From contig CP101406.1 of assembly GCA_024758765.1 (NCBI GenBank), forward strand, positions 1,302,001 to 1,366,000: a DNA stretch of 64,000 bases, in the 5' to 3' direction. How positions within the stretch are numbered: the stretch's first letter is position 1; each line of letters starts with the position of its first letter. The notes beneath the pieces are model-generated. The model saw only the letters and a list, made by a program, of their open reading frames with translations, searched no databases and was not told where the DNA came from. The stretch is from Mycobacterium sp. SVM_VP21. Its GTDB lineage: Bacteria; Actinomycetota; Actinomycetes; Mycobacteriales; Mycobacteriaceae. Positions 21,126 through 33,833 of this stretch are shown one piece after another. The translations under genes and the position numbers were made by a program.

Positions 21126-22138
21126 TGCTGCACTCCAACTGGAAGTAGTTCGGACACAACCTGTTCGGCGGTCCACGGCGCCAGCAGGAACCCGTTGCGG
21201 CCATGCCCGGAAGCCACATAGGTCCGCTCGTCGAGACGGTGCACCAGCGGCAGGTTGTCCGGCGTCATCGGCCGCAGGCCCGCGGCGCATTCGGCCAGCT
21301 CGTACTCCCCCAGTGCCGGAACCAGCGTGCAGGCGTCGTCAAGCAGATCCCGCACCCCGGAGACCGCCGGCGCGGTGTCGCGGCCGTGCTCGTACTGCGT
21401 CGCCCCCACCACCACGCCGTCGGGACGCGGCACCAGGTAGACCGCGCGACCGTGCACCCGGGCCCGGATCACCCGCTGCGGTGGGGGCAGGCAACCCTTG
21501 CGCCAGCGCAGCCGCAGCACCTCTCCCTTGACCGGCCGGATCGCCAGGCCGGGCCAGAGCGCGGGGGCGTCGATGCCGTTGGCGATCACCACGGCGTCGT
21601 CGGCGGCCACCTCGGCGAGATCACGCACCGGCCGGGCCCACGTCACGCCGAGTTCCTCGCAGGAGGCCACCAGGGCGGTGACCACCGCGCGGTTGTCGAC
21701 CGCCAGTTCGGTGGGGGCCCGGAAACCGTGCCGAATACTGCCGGCCAGCAGGGGTTCGACGTCTCGGGCGGCGGACTCCCAGATCACCGGGTGGCCCTGC
21801 CCGGACAGCCAGTCGGCCACGGTCCGCAGGTCGGCGACGTCGGCCCGGTCGGCGGCCACCACCAGCGATTCGCGCGCGGTGACAACCTGGGCCGGCAGCC
21901 CCTCGAGGAAGTCGTGCCACAGCGCAAGGGAGCGCAATCCCAGCCGCAGTTGCCGGTCTTCGCCTGGCCATCCCTCACTGTGTGGGGCCAACATGCCGCC
22001 GGCCACCCAGGAGGCGCCGTATTCGGTGGTGCGGTGCACTCGCACCGTCCAGCCGGCGCGGGCGGCCTGCCGAGCCACCGACAGCCCGATGACGCCGCCG
22101 CCGATCACGGCGAGCGAACCGAGCGAGGGTCCGGGCAT
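21122..22138 (-). CDS. thiO: Glycine oxidase ThiO
   Basis: FAD-dependent oxidase that converts glycine to the imine used by ThiG. The 338-residue protein starts with the dinucleotide-binding motif GGGVIGLSVARQA. It continues with ASWVAGGMLAPHSE, the usual second FAD contact of the DAO family, and ends with VASGHGRNGFLLAPW, the FAD-closing segment. It is the first gene of the thiO-thiS-thiG operon and diverges from thiE with only 61 bp between the starts. I saw no TPP aptamer in that gap. Confidence 0.95.
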
Positions 22139-22199
22139 GTGCTGCTCCCTTCCACCTGCTCGCGTGTCAACACACCAAGCTAGCCGCTAGCGTCTCGGT

Positions 22200-22883
22200 G
22201 TGCACAAACGCTCTGACCGTCTTGCCCGACTCGCCGATGCCCGGCTCTACCTGTGCACCGATGCCCGCCGGGAACGCGGTGACCTGGCCGAGTTCGCCGA
22301 CGCTGCGCTGGCCGGTGGCATCGACATCATCCAGCTGCGCGACAAGGGTTCGGCGGGCGAGCAGCGGTTCGGTCCGCTCGAGGCCCGCGACGAACTGGCG
22401 GCATGCGAGATCCTGGCCGACGCCGCACGCCGACACGGGGCACTGCTGGCGGTCAACGACCGCGCCGACATCGCCCGCACCGCCGGCGCCGACGTGCTGC
22501 ACCTGGGCCAAGACGACCTGCCGCTGCCGGCGGCGCGCGAGATCATCGGACCCGAGGTACTGATCGGCCGGTCAACCCACGACCGCGACCAGGTCAGCGC
22601 GGCCCTGGCGGAGCCGGTCGACTATTTCTGCACCGGGCCGTGCTGGCCCACCCCGACCAAGCCGGGCCGGCCTGCACCGGGCCTGGAGCTGGTGCGATTC
22701 GCCGCCGACACGGGCCAGACCAAGCCGTGGTTCGCCATTGGCGGCATCGATATCGAGCGGTTGCCGCAGGTGGTGCAGGCCGGCGCCCGCGGGGTGGTGG
22801 TGGTGCGGGCGATCACCGCTGCCGAGGATCCGCGGGAGGCGGCGGCGGCACTACGAGCCGGGCTTGCGCCGAACGTGCACTGA
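22200..22883 (+). CDS. thiE: Thiamine-phosphate synthase ThiE
   Basis: Joins the pyrimidine and thiazole halves to make thiamine phosphate. The 227-residue TIM barrel shows the pyrophosphate and Mg2+ contacts [20 protein letters not shown] and HLGQDDLP, and the thiazole-phosphate loop in [13 protein letters not shown]. The later AIGGID motif closes the site. The start is GTG 22200. It is transcribed away from thiO through a short shared promoter region and converges on mutT3. It corresponds to Rv0414c. Confidence 0.96.
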   Translation: MHKRSDRLARLADARLYLCTDARRERGDLAEFADAALAGGIDIIQLRDKGSAGEQRFGPLEARDELAACEILADAARRHGALLAVNDRADIARTAGADVLHLGQDDLPLPAAREIIGPEVLIGRSTHDRDQVSAALAEPVDYFCTGPCWPTPTKPGRPAPGLELVRFAADTGQTKPWFAIGGIDIERLPQVVQAGARGVVVVRAITAAEDPREAAAALRAGLAPNVH

Positions 22884-22950
22884 GCTCGAGTTTTCCCCGC
22901 ATTTTTCGGACTGAGTACACGTTCGCCGGGTCGGACTGTCATTGCCGACG

Positions 22951-23412
22951 TCACACGCCGCGCAGCAACTCCCAGCTGGCGGCGAAACCCGGGTGCAACG
23001 GCAGCCCGGCGACCTCGTGTTCGTCGACCCACCGCAGTTCGGTGCTCTCGCCGTTGGGCACCACCGGAAGCAACTCGTCGGCGTCGGCGACCACCGTGGT
23101 GTAGGTCCAGCTGGTGCCGCTGGCCGAGGCGGTCACCACGGCCGCGCGCACCACGATCCGATCGGCGGGCAGACCGGCCTCTTCCTGCGCCTCGCGGATC
23201 GCGGCCTCTTCAGCGGTCTCGTGGCTGTCGCGGGCGCCGCCGGGCAGCGCCCAGGTGCCGCCCTGATGACTCCACCAGGCACGGTGTTGCAGCAGCACGG
23301 TGCGGGCACCATCGGGGCGAGGAGCCCGCAGTAGCAGCCCCGCCGCACCGTGCCGACCCCAGAAGCGGACCCCGGTATCGGAAAACGCCCACCCATCGCC
23401 GTCACCACGCAC
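22951..23412 (-). CDS. mutT3: NUDIX hydrolase MutT3
   Basis: Nucleotide-diphosphate hydrolase thought to sanitise oxidised nucleotides. The Nudix box is complete: GGARDSHETAEEAAIREAQE followed by EAGL. The 153-residue protein lacks the extra N-terminal part annotated for Rv0413 (217 residues), whose start may itself be too far upstream. It is encoded between thiE (convergent) and glnX (divergent), as in M. tuberculosis. The start is a GTG-type codon by frame, and upstream sequence does not show a strong ribosome-binding site. Confidence 0.88.
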   Translation of the reverse strand: MRGDGDGWAFSDTGVRFWGRHGAAGLLLRAPRPDGARTVLLQHRAWWSHQGGTWALPGGARDSHETAEEAAIREAQEEAGLPADRIVVRAAVVTASASGTSWTYTTVVADADELLPVVPNGESTELRWVDEHEVAGLPLHPGFAASWELLRGV

Positions 23413-23576
23413 GCTTGGAAGCGTATCGGGGCAGGCAAGGTCTCGGTTCTGGCGAGATCACGCGACGTTTTCGACAACAACCCGCTCGAGAGAGCGCGCA
23501 GACACCCCCACGCTCTTAGAATCCCTTTATTATCGTTGGTGCCGCGATCAGCCGCAGGGATGGAGCCTGAACAGAC

Positions 23577-24892
23577 GTGACCGTTGAGTTGGCGCACCCG
23601 TCAACCGAGCCGGCGGGGTTACGGTCGCCGACCGAACCGGCCCGACCCCGCTGGTGGTTCTTCACCACCACCCCCGGCCGCATTCTGGCCATCGGACTCA
23701 TCCTGGCCGCCCTCGGCGGCATCAGCGCCTTTGCCACCGCCACCACGATCAACAACCGGCAGAACACCCTGACCACGGTGCTCGACCACACCGAGCCGCT
23801 GGCGTATGCCGCCGGGCAGCTCTACACCACTCTGTCGGTCGCCGACGCCGCAGCAGCCACCGCGTTCATCGCCCAGGGCGAACCGCGGGCGGTGCGGGAA
23901 CGCTACGAGCAGGCCATCACTGCCGCGGCGGTGGCGGTGACCAGGGCTTCCGGCGGTCTGGACGACGAGCCGCTACTGCAGTTGCTGGGGCGAATCAATG
24001 CGGAGCTGGCCGTCTACACCGGGCTGATCGAGACGGCGCGGACCAACAACCGCTCGGGCGATCCGGTCGGCTCGTCGTACCTGTCGGAAGCCTCCGAGCT
24101 GATGCAGCACACCATCCTTCCCGACGCCCAACGCCTCTACCAGGCCACTTCGGCGACCGTGGACCTTCAGACCACGGCCTCGACGCGGGTGCCGGCCCCG
24201 GTGATCCTGGTCGTGGCGACCACCGTGCTGTTCGGCGCGTTCGCACACCGCTGGCTGGCCCGGCACACCCGGCGCCGGATCAATCCCGGCCTGGTCGCCG
24301 GTGGTTTGGCGATTCTGCTGATGATCATCTGGGTCGGAACGGTGTTGGTGATCTCCACCGCCGGCAGCCGCAACGCCAAGGACACCGGCGCCGAATCGTT
24401 GAAGGAGATCACCAATCTGGCGATCACCGCGCAACAGGCACGTGCCGACGAGACCCTGTCGCTGATCCGGCGCGGCGACGAGGAGACCCGCAAGCAGACC
24501 TTCTACCAGCGCATCGACACCATGCAGGAGCAGCTGCAGGAGTATCTGGAGCGCGGCGACGCGGTGGACAAGGCTGACCTGGCCAACGCCGGGCAGCTGC
24601 TGGCCCGGTGGCGGCAGGCCAATGACCGGATGAACGCCTACATCAGCGTCGGCAACTACCGGGCCGCCACCCAGGTCGCGCTGGGCGGCAGCGGCGACGA
24701 TTCGACGCCGGCGTTCGACCAGCTCGACGCGGCCCTGGACAAGGCGCTGCAGCACAGTCGCAATCAGCTGCGCGGTGATGTCCTTAACGCCCGGCGGGTA
24801 CTGTCGGTGGCCCCGGTGGGCGGCGCGGTACTCAGCATGGGTGCCGCGATCGCGGTCGCACTCGGGTTGTGGCCTCGACTGAACGAGTACAG

Positions 24893-24896
<4 letters not shown>
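23577..24896 (+). CDS. glnX: Membrane signalling protein GlnX (Rv0412c-like)
   Basis: An inner-membrane protein reported in mycobacteria to relay amino-acid signals from the lipoprotein GlnH to the kinase PknG. The 439 residues contain a helix at about 35-55 (RILAIGLILAALGGISAFAT), a periplasmic helical region, paired membrane helices at about 200-265, a second extracytoplasmic helical domain with a coiled-coil-like segment (KQTFYQRIDTMQEQLQEYLE) and a final helix at about 410-432. The architecture resembles chemoreceptor sensor modules. The start is GTG 23577. The stop overlaps the glnH ATG. Confidence 0.92.
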
Positions 24897-28212
<3,316 letters not shown>

Positions 28213-28234
28213 TTGGGGTTGGGTCGGGTCGCCC

Positions 28235-28331
28235 GCACACTCAACACCGTGGGTGCACACTCAAAACGAATGTAGCGCGAGAATGTGCACGTCGTCCGAG
28301 ATTGAGTGTGCGTCGGTGGCGTTGAGTGTGC
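28235..28331. terminator. Nested hairpin between pknG and fgd1
   Basis: The word GCACACTCAA occurs twice directly (28235, 28255) and twice inverted (28302-28311, 28321-28331), so two stems can nest: an outer 11-bp and an inner 10-bp stem. It lies between converging genes, which fits a bidirectional terminator without U-tract. Confidence 0.6.
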
Positions 28332-28349
28332 AGAGACGACGCCTATGCC

Positions 28350-29360
28350 TCAGCCCAGCCGACGCAGCCGCGGCTCCAGGTCGGTCTTGAACAGCTCCAG
28401 GAAACGACGCTGATCGTGGCCCGGAGCGTGGAACACCAGGTGGTTGAGGCCCCACTGCACGTACTCGCCGACCTTCTCCACCGCCTCGTCCGGGTCCGAG
28501 GCGACGATCCAGCGCTTGGCGATCTGCTCGATCGGCAGCGCGTCGGCGGCCTTCTCCATCTCGATCGGGTCGTCGATGGAGTGCTTCTGCTCGGCACTCA
28601 GCGACAGCGGCGCCCAGAAGCGGGTGTTGTTCAGCGCCAGGTCGGGATCGGGGTCGTAGGAGATCTTGATCTCGATCATCTTGTCGATCGCGTTGGCGTC
28701 TCGCTCCGCGATGGCCGCACCTTCCAACACCGCCGGCATCAGCTTCTCGGTGTAGAGCTCTTCGCCCTTGCCGGAGGTGCAGATGAAGCCGTCACCGACG
28801 CGCCCGGCGTACTTCGCCACCGCCGGCCCGCCGGCCGCGATGTAGACCGGCACGCCCGACTCCGGCACGTCGTAGATCGAGGCGCCCTTGAGCTTGTAGT
28901 AGTCGCCGTCAAAGTCCACTCGGTCACCGCGCCATAGCTCACGCATTAGCCGCACCGATTCACGCAGCCGCCCGAACCGCTCCTTGAACTCGGGCCACTC
29001 GCCGGTGAAACCGGTGGCGATCTCATTCAAAGCCTCGCCGGTGCCCACCCCCAGGAAGATCCGCTGCGGATACAGGCAGCTCATCGTCGCGAAAGCCTGC
29101 GCGATGACGGCGGGGTTGTACCGGAACGTCGGGGTCAGCACGGAGGTCCCCAGCACGATCTTGCTCGTCCGCTCGCCGACCGCGGTCATCCAGGCCAGCG
29201 AGAACGGGGCGTGCCCACCTTCATGCCGCCAGGGCTGGAAGTGATCGCTGACGGTGGCGCTGTCCATGCCATGCGCTTCGGCGGCGACGCCGAGCTCCAC
29301 CAGTTCCCGCGGTCCGAACTGCTCTGCCGATGCCTTGTACCCGAGTTTTAGTTCCGCCAT
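28350..29360 (-). CDS. fgd1: F420-dependent glucose-6-phosphate dehydrogenase Fgd1
   Basis: Oxidises glucose-6-phosphate and reduces coenzyme F420, supplying F420H2 for mycobacterial redox reactions and nitroimidazole activation. ATG 29360 gives 336 residues, identical in length to the M. tuberculosis enzyme, with AGGTGG just upstream. The luciferase-like barrel motifs are intact: [16 protein letters not shown] near the start, [23 protein letters not shown] and a C-terminal [19 protein letters not shown]. The frame runs further upstream but the family start is clear. In M. tuberculosis ackA-pta separate this gene from pknG; here they are absent. Confidence 0.97.
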   Translation of the reverse strand: MAELKLGYKASAEQFGPRELVELGVAAEAHGMDSATVSDHFQPWRHEGGHAPFSLAWMTAVGERTSKIVLGTSVLTPTFRYNPAVIAQAFATMSCLYPQRIFLGVGTGEALNEIATGFTGEWPEFKERFGRLRESVRLMRELWRGDRVDFDGDYYKLKGASIYDVPESGVPVYIAAGGPAVAKYAGRVGDGFICTSGKGEELYTEKLMPAVLEGAAIAERDANAIDKMIEIKISYDPDPDLALNNTRFWAPLSLSAEQKHSIDDPIEMEKAADALPIEQIAKRWIVASDPDEAVEKVGEYVQWGLNHLVFHAPGHDQRRFLELFKTDLEPRLRRLG

Positions 29361-29403
29361 TCCACCTTTTCTACTCTCCCGCCGCCTTTCTAAACTCACG
29401 GGC

Positions 29404-30159
29404 ATGGGTGAGAAGCTCGTGGAGCTCGTTCCGGTGACCGAGCGGGTGTACTTGGCCCGCGGCGAAGCCGTCAACTGGCTGCTGGTCACCGATGACAGCG
29501 GAGTCATGTTGATCGATGCCGGCTACCCCGGCGATCGCACCGACGTGTTGGCGTCGCTGGGCGCCCTGGGCTATCGCCCGGCCGATGTGCGAGCGGTGTT
29601 GCTCACCCACGCCCACGTCGACCATTTCGGGGCGGCGATCTGGCTCGCCAAGACGCACGGCACCCCGGTGTACTGCCACGCCGACGAGGTCGGCCACGCC
29701 AAACGCGAGTATCTGGAGCAGGTTTCGCCGCTGGCGTTGGCTCCGCGGCTGTGGCGGCCGAGTTGGGCGCTGTGGAGCGCGCACGTGGTGCGCAGCGGCG
29801 GCCTGAACCGGGAGGGTATTCCGTCCGCGCAAGCGCTGACCGGCGAGATCGCCGCGGGGCTCCCCGGTAAGCCGGTCGCCATCCCCACTCCCGGCCACAC
29901 CCGCGGGCACTGCTCGTATCTGGTCGATGGCGTTTTGGCCAGTGGGGACGCGTTGATCACCGGTCATCCGGTGTTGTCGCACACCGGGCCGCAGCTACTG
30001 CCTGAGCTGTTCAGCTACAGCCAGCAGGACTGCCTCCGCAGCCTTAGTGCGCTGGCGCTGCTGGAGACCGAGGTCTTGGCGCCCGGTCACGGCGATGTCT
30101 GGCATGGACCGATCAAAGAAGCCGCTGAGGCCGCAATCGCCCGTGCGAGCAAACATTAG
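29404..30159 (+). CDS. Metallo-beta-lactamase-fold hydrolase (Rv0406c-like)
   Basis: A 251-residue metal-dependent hydrolase of the MBL superfamily, likely acting on a thioester, lactone or phosphoester rather than on beta-lactams. The binuclear metal motif [11 protein letters not shown] is present, followed by the His in [10 protein letters not shown], Asp in [11 protein letters not shown] and a final His in [10 protein letters not shown] chose ATG 29404 on the basis of family length. It diverges from fgd1 with a 43-bp gap, the same arrangement as Rv0406c-fgd1 in M. tuberculosis. Confidence 0.88.
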   Translation: MGEKLVELVPVTERVYLARGEAVNWLLVTDDSGVMLIDAGYPGDRTDVLASLGALGYRPADVRAVLLTHAHVDHFGAAIWLAKTHGTPVYCHADEVGHAKREYLEQVSPLALAPRLWRPSWALWSAHVVRSGGLNREGIPSAQALTGEIAAGLPGKPVAIPTPGHTRGHCSYLVDGVLASGDALITGHPVLSHTGPQLLPELFSYSQQDCLRSLSALALLETEVLAPGHGDVWHGPIKEAAEAAIARASKH

Positions 30160-30326
30160 GGTCACGATCGGATAAGCGCTGATCCCGCAGATTAAGCGCG
30201 GGCCTTACCGAATCGCTCCACACCGGTGGAGCATTCGCCGCCAAAAGGTGCGGCAGGTGCAGAAACGATGGCCGCGAGCATCCATGGCTGTGCCCCAGGA
30301 CGCACGGCGGGCACTCCAGCCGCGCG

Positions 30327-30482
30327 GACTACGAGCTGCGCGGAATTCTGGCGCCCGTCGGCGAGACGCAACGGCAACGCCAAACCACGCGCCTGCCGCC
30401 CGAGTTAGCTTCTGCCTACGCCGAATTCATGGCGGGACAACGTCGACCGGTCAGCGCCGGGTGGCCGCAACGTAGCGGATAG
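30327..30482 (+). pseudogene. Possible decayed coding fragment
   Basis: The 290-bp gap after the MBL gene holds no intact gene. One plus-strand frame reads DYELRGILAPVGETQ and later LPPELASAYAEFMAGQ before a stop at 30480. The wording and codon use look coding, but there is no start or complete domain. The end overlaps the 3' end of the methyltransferase gene on the other strand. It may be the tail of a lost gene. The rest of the gap shows nothing I can name. Confidence 0.25.
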
Positions 30483-31386
30483 CCGCTGGAGCACCATCGA
30501 GCTCACGGTCGGACAGCCGGGGCAGCCGGGCCGCTGCGAACAGGTCAGCGATACCAGATTGAGTGGTGGCCCAGCCACTTTCGGTGAGATGCCGCACGAC
30601 GTCGGTGTGCTCCCCGGAATAGAACGGTCCGGGACCGGTGAGGCTCAGGCCACGCCGGCGCCACCGCTCGACGAGTGATTCGTGATGAACGGCCTGCGGC
30701 CGGCTCGGCGGCACCGCGTGATCGGCGGCGAGCCGGCTGCCCGGCGCGCTGAGTTCGGTGACACCGTCGAGCAGGCGATTCTGGGCGTCCGAAGGGACGT
30801 ACCAGACCAGCAGCCCCTCGACGACCCACACGGTGGGTTCGGCGACGTCAAAACCCACCCGGCGCAAGGCAGCCGGCCAGTCGCCGCGTAGGTCGACACC
30901 GACCGCGCGGCGATTGACGCTCGGCATGGCGTCCCAGGCCCGCATGGTGCTGGTCTTGAAGTCCATGACGTGCGGATGGTCGACCTCGTAGACGATGGTC
31001 TCCGGCGGCCACCACAACCGGTAGGCGCGAGTGTCCAGCCCCGAGCCCAGGATCACCGCCTGGCGGATGCCCGCGCGGGCGGCATCGGTGAAGAACGCGT
31101 CGAAGAAGTGGGTTCGCGCCGCGGAGAATTCCGCAAACCGGGGAAACCCCCCGTCGTTGCCGAGCCGGCTGATGTCGAGGTCTCCGTCGGCCACCCGAAT
31201 GCAGAACTCGAGGCCGACCTTATGTACCAAGGGCGCCGCGAACGGGTCGTTGATCAGTTCGCGCGACACCGCCGCGGCCCGTGCGGCCGCCAGCACGGTA
31301 GCCATGACGCCGGCACCGCTGGCCAAGCTCCCGGCGTCATCCTGCTCGTTCGACGCCGTACTCACGGGTCCCCACCGCGGCGGCAC
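30451..31386 (-). CDS. S-adenosylmethionine-dependent methyltransferase, LCMT-like mycobacterial family
   Basis: Member of the large mycobacterial family of putative carboxyl or O-methyltransferases (Rv0725c type). The SAM-binding motif GSGLDTRAYRL and the family signature VVEGLLVWYV are both present, with a C-terminal GWATTQSG segment. The furthest start GTG 31386 lies two bases after the trkA stop and gives 311 residues; GTG 31365 (VSTASNEQD) fits the family better and gives 304. The substrate is unknown. Close coupling to trkA suggests co-transcription from the trkA promoter. Confidence 0.85.
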   Translation of the reverse strand: MPPRWGPVSTASNEQDDAGSLASGAGVMATVLAAARAAAVSRELINDPFAAPLVHKVGLEFCIRVADGDLDISRLGNDGGFPRFAEFSAARTHFFDAFFTDAARAGIRQAVILGSGLDTRAYRLWWPPETIVYEVDHPHVMDFKTSTMRAWDAMPSVNRRAVGVDLRGDWPAALRRVGFDVAEPTVWVVEGLLVWYVPSDAQNRLLDGVTELSAPGSRLAADHAVPPSRPQAVHHESLVERWRRRGLSLTGPGPFYSGEHTDVVRHLTESGWATTQSGIADLFAAARLPRLSDRELDGAPAAIRYVAATRR

Positions 31387-31390
31387 GGCG

Positions 31391-32071
31391 TCAATGCGTC
31401 CTTCTGCCGACGGGCGCGCCGTGCACCACCGCTCGGACCTCGTCGTCTATCCCGCTGGCCGCGGCGAAGAGCATCTCGTCGCCGGCTTGCAGCGCCTCGG
31501 TCGCCCGCGGCAGGATCACCCGGTCACCGCGCTGCACCGCGACCAGCGCGGCGCCTTCGGGCAACACGATGTCGCAGACCTGTTGACCGATCAGCGGATT
31601 GTCTTCGGGCAAGGTCAGTTTCGTCAGACTGGCCTGACCGCGTCGCAAGCCCATCAACGGCACCAGGTGGCCGACGTCGATGGCACCCTCCACCGCGGCG
31701 ACCATCGCTCGCGGGGTGGAGACCGCCACATCGATACCCCACTCTTCGGTGAACAACGGCTCGTTGCGGGCGTTGTTCACCCGGGCCACCACCCGGGCCA
31801 CCCCGAACTCCGCCTTGGCCAGCAGCGCGGTGGCCAGGTTGGCCTTGTCGTCACCGGTGGCGGCGATCACCACATCACAGATCTCGATGCCGCATTCCTG
31901 CAGTGCGCTGATCTCGCAGGCGTCGGCCAACAGCCACTCGGCTTCCGGGACGCTTCGGGGCTGGTAGTGCGCCGGGTTGCGCTCGATCAGCAGCACCCGG
32001 TGACCGTCGCCGATCAGTTCTCGTGCGACCGATCGCCCCACCGCGCCGGCGCCGGCGATCCCGATGCGCAT
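31391..32071 (-). CDS. TrkA-type potassium uptake regulatory protein (CeoC/Rv2692-like)
   Basis: Cytoplasmic NAD(H)/nucleotide-binding subunit that gates a K+ channel or transporter. The 226 residues comprise an RCK-N Rossmann domain (GAGAVGRSVARELI at the N-terminus, then DACEISALQE and ATGDDKAN) and an RCK-C domain from about residue 140. It resembles Rv2692 closely, but its usual partner (Rv2691) is not beside it. The start ATG 32071 has GGGGAG upstream. It diverges from a cation/proton antiporter that itself ends in an RCK-C-like domain, so the pair probably controls K+ balance together. Confidence 0.88.
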   Translation of the reverse strand: MRIGIAGAGAVGRSVARELIGDGHRVLLIERNPAHYQPRSVPEAEWLLADACEISALQECGIEICDVVIAATGDDKANLATALLAKAEFGVARVVARVNNARNEPLFTEEWGIDVAVSTPRAMVAAVEGAIDVGHLVPLMGLRRGQASLTKLTLPEDNPLIGQQVCDIVLPEGAALVAVQRGDRVILPRATEALQAGDEMLFAAASGIDDEVRAVVHGAPVGRRTH

Positions 32072-32216
32072 GATGGCTCCCCTCGTCCCGGCCGCTCCGG
32101 GCGTAACACGGTCGTGACAGCGCTACTGATTTACTGACAGATAACACGAACCCGCTGACATTGAGCGAATCACATGGGCGGGTCCGACCGCCACCAACAG
32201 CCCGAACGGGGATCAG

Positions 32217-33713
32217 ATGAGCCTGGAACAGCTCTACCTGGCTCTGTTGATCGGGGGCTTGGTTCTACTGGCCAGCATCATCGCCACCCGCGCGGCGGAT
32301 CGAGTCGGGCTGCCCAGCCTGTTGCTGTTCCTACTGGTCGGGGTGGTGATCGGCAATGACGGCCTGGGCCTGGATTTCTCCGATGTGCAACTGGCCAGCG
32401 ACCTGGGCACCACCGCGCTAGCGGTAATCCTGGTCGAAGGTGGTTTGACGACCCGGTTCGCCAACATCCGCCGATTGCTGGCGCCGGCGGCCGTGCTGGC
32501 CACCGTGGGCGTCGGGGTCAGCATGGCGGTGATCGCGGTGGCCGCGCACCTGCTGCTGGGCATCAGTTGGCAACTCGCCTTCCTGCTGGGGGCGATCGTC
32601 TCGCCCACCGACGCCGCGGCGGTGTTCTCCATCCTGCGGGTGCTGCCGCTGCCGCGGCGGGTGGCCGGGCTGTTGGAGGCCGAGTCCGGTTTCAACGACG
32701 CGCCGGCGGCGATCGTGGTGCTGATGCTGAGCACGACGCCGCTGGTGATCGACCCGGTCCACGCCATCGGCGGGGTGTTCTATGAGTTGATAGCGGGCTC
32801 GGCGATCGGCCTGGTCGCCGGGCTGCTCGGTGCGATGATGCTGCGCCGCGCCGCCTTGCCGGCCTCCGGGCTGTATCCCTTGGCGACGTTCGGGCTAGCG
32901 ATGGTGGCGTTCGCCGCAGCCGCTTCGGTGCACGCCAGCGGGTTCATCGCGGCGTATCTGTCGGGCGTGGTGCTGGCTAACTCTGGACTGCCGCACCGCG
33001 CCGCCATCCGCTCGTTCGCCGAGGGGCTGGGCTGGCTGGCGCAGATCGGGCTGTTCGTCTTGCTGGGACTGTTGGTGAGCCCCAGCCAATTGTCCGGAGA
33101 ACTGGTCCCGGCACTGCTCATCGGGGCGGTGCTGCTGCTGTTGAGCCGACCGTTGTCGGTGGTGGCGTCGCTGATCTGGTTCCGGGTGCCCTGGCGAGAA
33201 CAGATCTTCCTGTCGTGGGCGGGACTGCGTGGCGCGGTTCCGATCGTGCTGGCGACATTCCCGATCGTCGAGGGCGTACCGGACAGCTACCGCCTGCTCA
33301 ACATCGTGTTCATCCTGGTGGTGGTCTACACGGTGGTCCAGGGCCCCAGTCTGGGCCTGTTTGCGCACTGGCTGGGGCTGATCTCGCGCGACACGACGCG
33401 CGAGATCCAGGTCGAGGCGGCCCCGCTGGACGTGTTGGAGGCCGAGCTGCTGACGATGACGGTGCAGCCGGGGTCGAAGCTGCACAACGTCTCGGTGCTC
33501 GAGCTGCGGCTGCCCGACCCGAGCGTGATCACGCTGATCATCCGCAGGGGCGACACCTTCGTCCCCCAACCCGACACCCGGATCACCGTCGGCGACGAGC
33601 TGCTGATCGTCACCACCAGCAAGACCCGCCTGTCGGCCGAACGTCGACTGCGGGCGGTCAGCCGGCGCGGCAAGCTGGCGCACTGGTTCGACGAGTACGG
33701 CGACAAGGAGTAA
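32217..33713 (+). CDS. Cation/proton antiporter with C-terminal TrkA-C domain (CvrA/NhaP2-like)
   Basis: Inner-membrane CPA1 antiporter, likely K+/H+. The first 390 residues form about 12-13 helices, with the transport-site motifs SPTDAAAVFS and AESGFNDAPAA. A cytoplasmic RCK-C domain follows at about 410-480 (LPDPSVITLIIRRGDTFVP and DELLIVTT). ATG 32217 has GGGGA upstream. It is divergent from a trkA gene across 145 bp, indicating a shared control region. The CvrA/NhaP2 group protects against cell volume or K+ stress. It ends four bases before a long hairpin terminator. Confidence 0.88.
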   Translation: MSLEQLYLALLIGGLVLLASIIATRAADRVGLPSLLLFLLVGVVIGNDGLGLDFSDVQLASDLGTTALAVILVEGGLTTRFANIRRLLAPAAVLATVGVGVSMAVIAVAAHLLLGISWQLAFLLGAIVSPTDAAAVFSILRVLPLPRRVAGLLEAESGFNDAPAAIVVLMLSTTPLVIDPVHAIGGVFYELIAGSAIGLVAGLLGAMMLRRAALPASGLYPLATFGLAMVAFAAAASVHASGFIAAYLSGVVLANSGLPHRAAIRSFAEGLGWLAQIGLFVLLGLLVSPSQLSGELVPALLIGAVLLLLSRPLSVVASLIWFRVPWREQIFLSWAGLRGAVPIVLATFPIVEGVPDSYRLLNIVFILVVVYTVVQGPSLGLFAHWLGLISRDTTREIQVEAAPLDVLEAELLTMTVQPGSKLHNVSVLELRLPDPSVITLIIRRGDTFVPQPDTRITVGDELLIVTTSKTRLSAERRLRAVSRRGKLAHWFDEYGDKE

Positions 33714-33722
33714 TCCCGTCCT

Positions 33723-33787
33723 GCGTTGACCCTGCGTCCAGGGCGGGGGCTACTCGCACTTTTGCGCCCTGGACGCAGAGTCAACGC
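33723..33787. terminator. Long hairpin after the antiporter gene
   Basis: Arms 33723-33745 and 33765-33787 pair over 22 bases with a single mismatch, around a 19-base loop. No U-tract follows. It sits between the converging antiporter and PGRS genes. A related hairpin in inverted orientation lies at 38688-38746 on the other side of the PGRS gene. Confidence 0.8.
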
Positions 33788-33833
33788 GGGGTTCGGCAGG
33801 TACGCGCCGGGCCGGCGCGGAAGGTGGGGTCAG

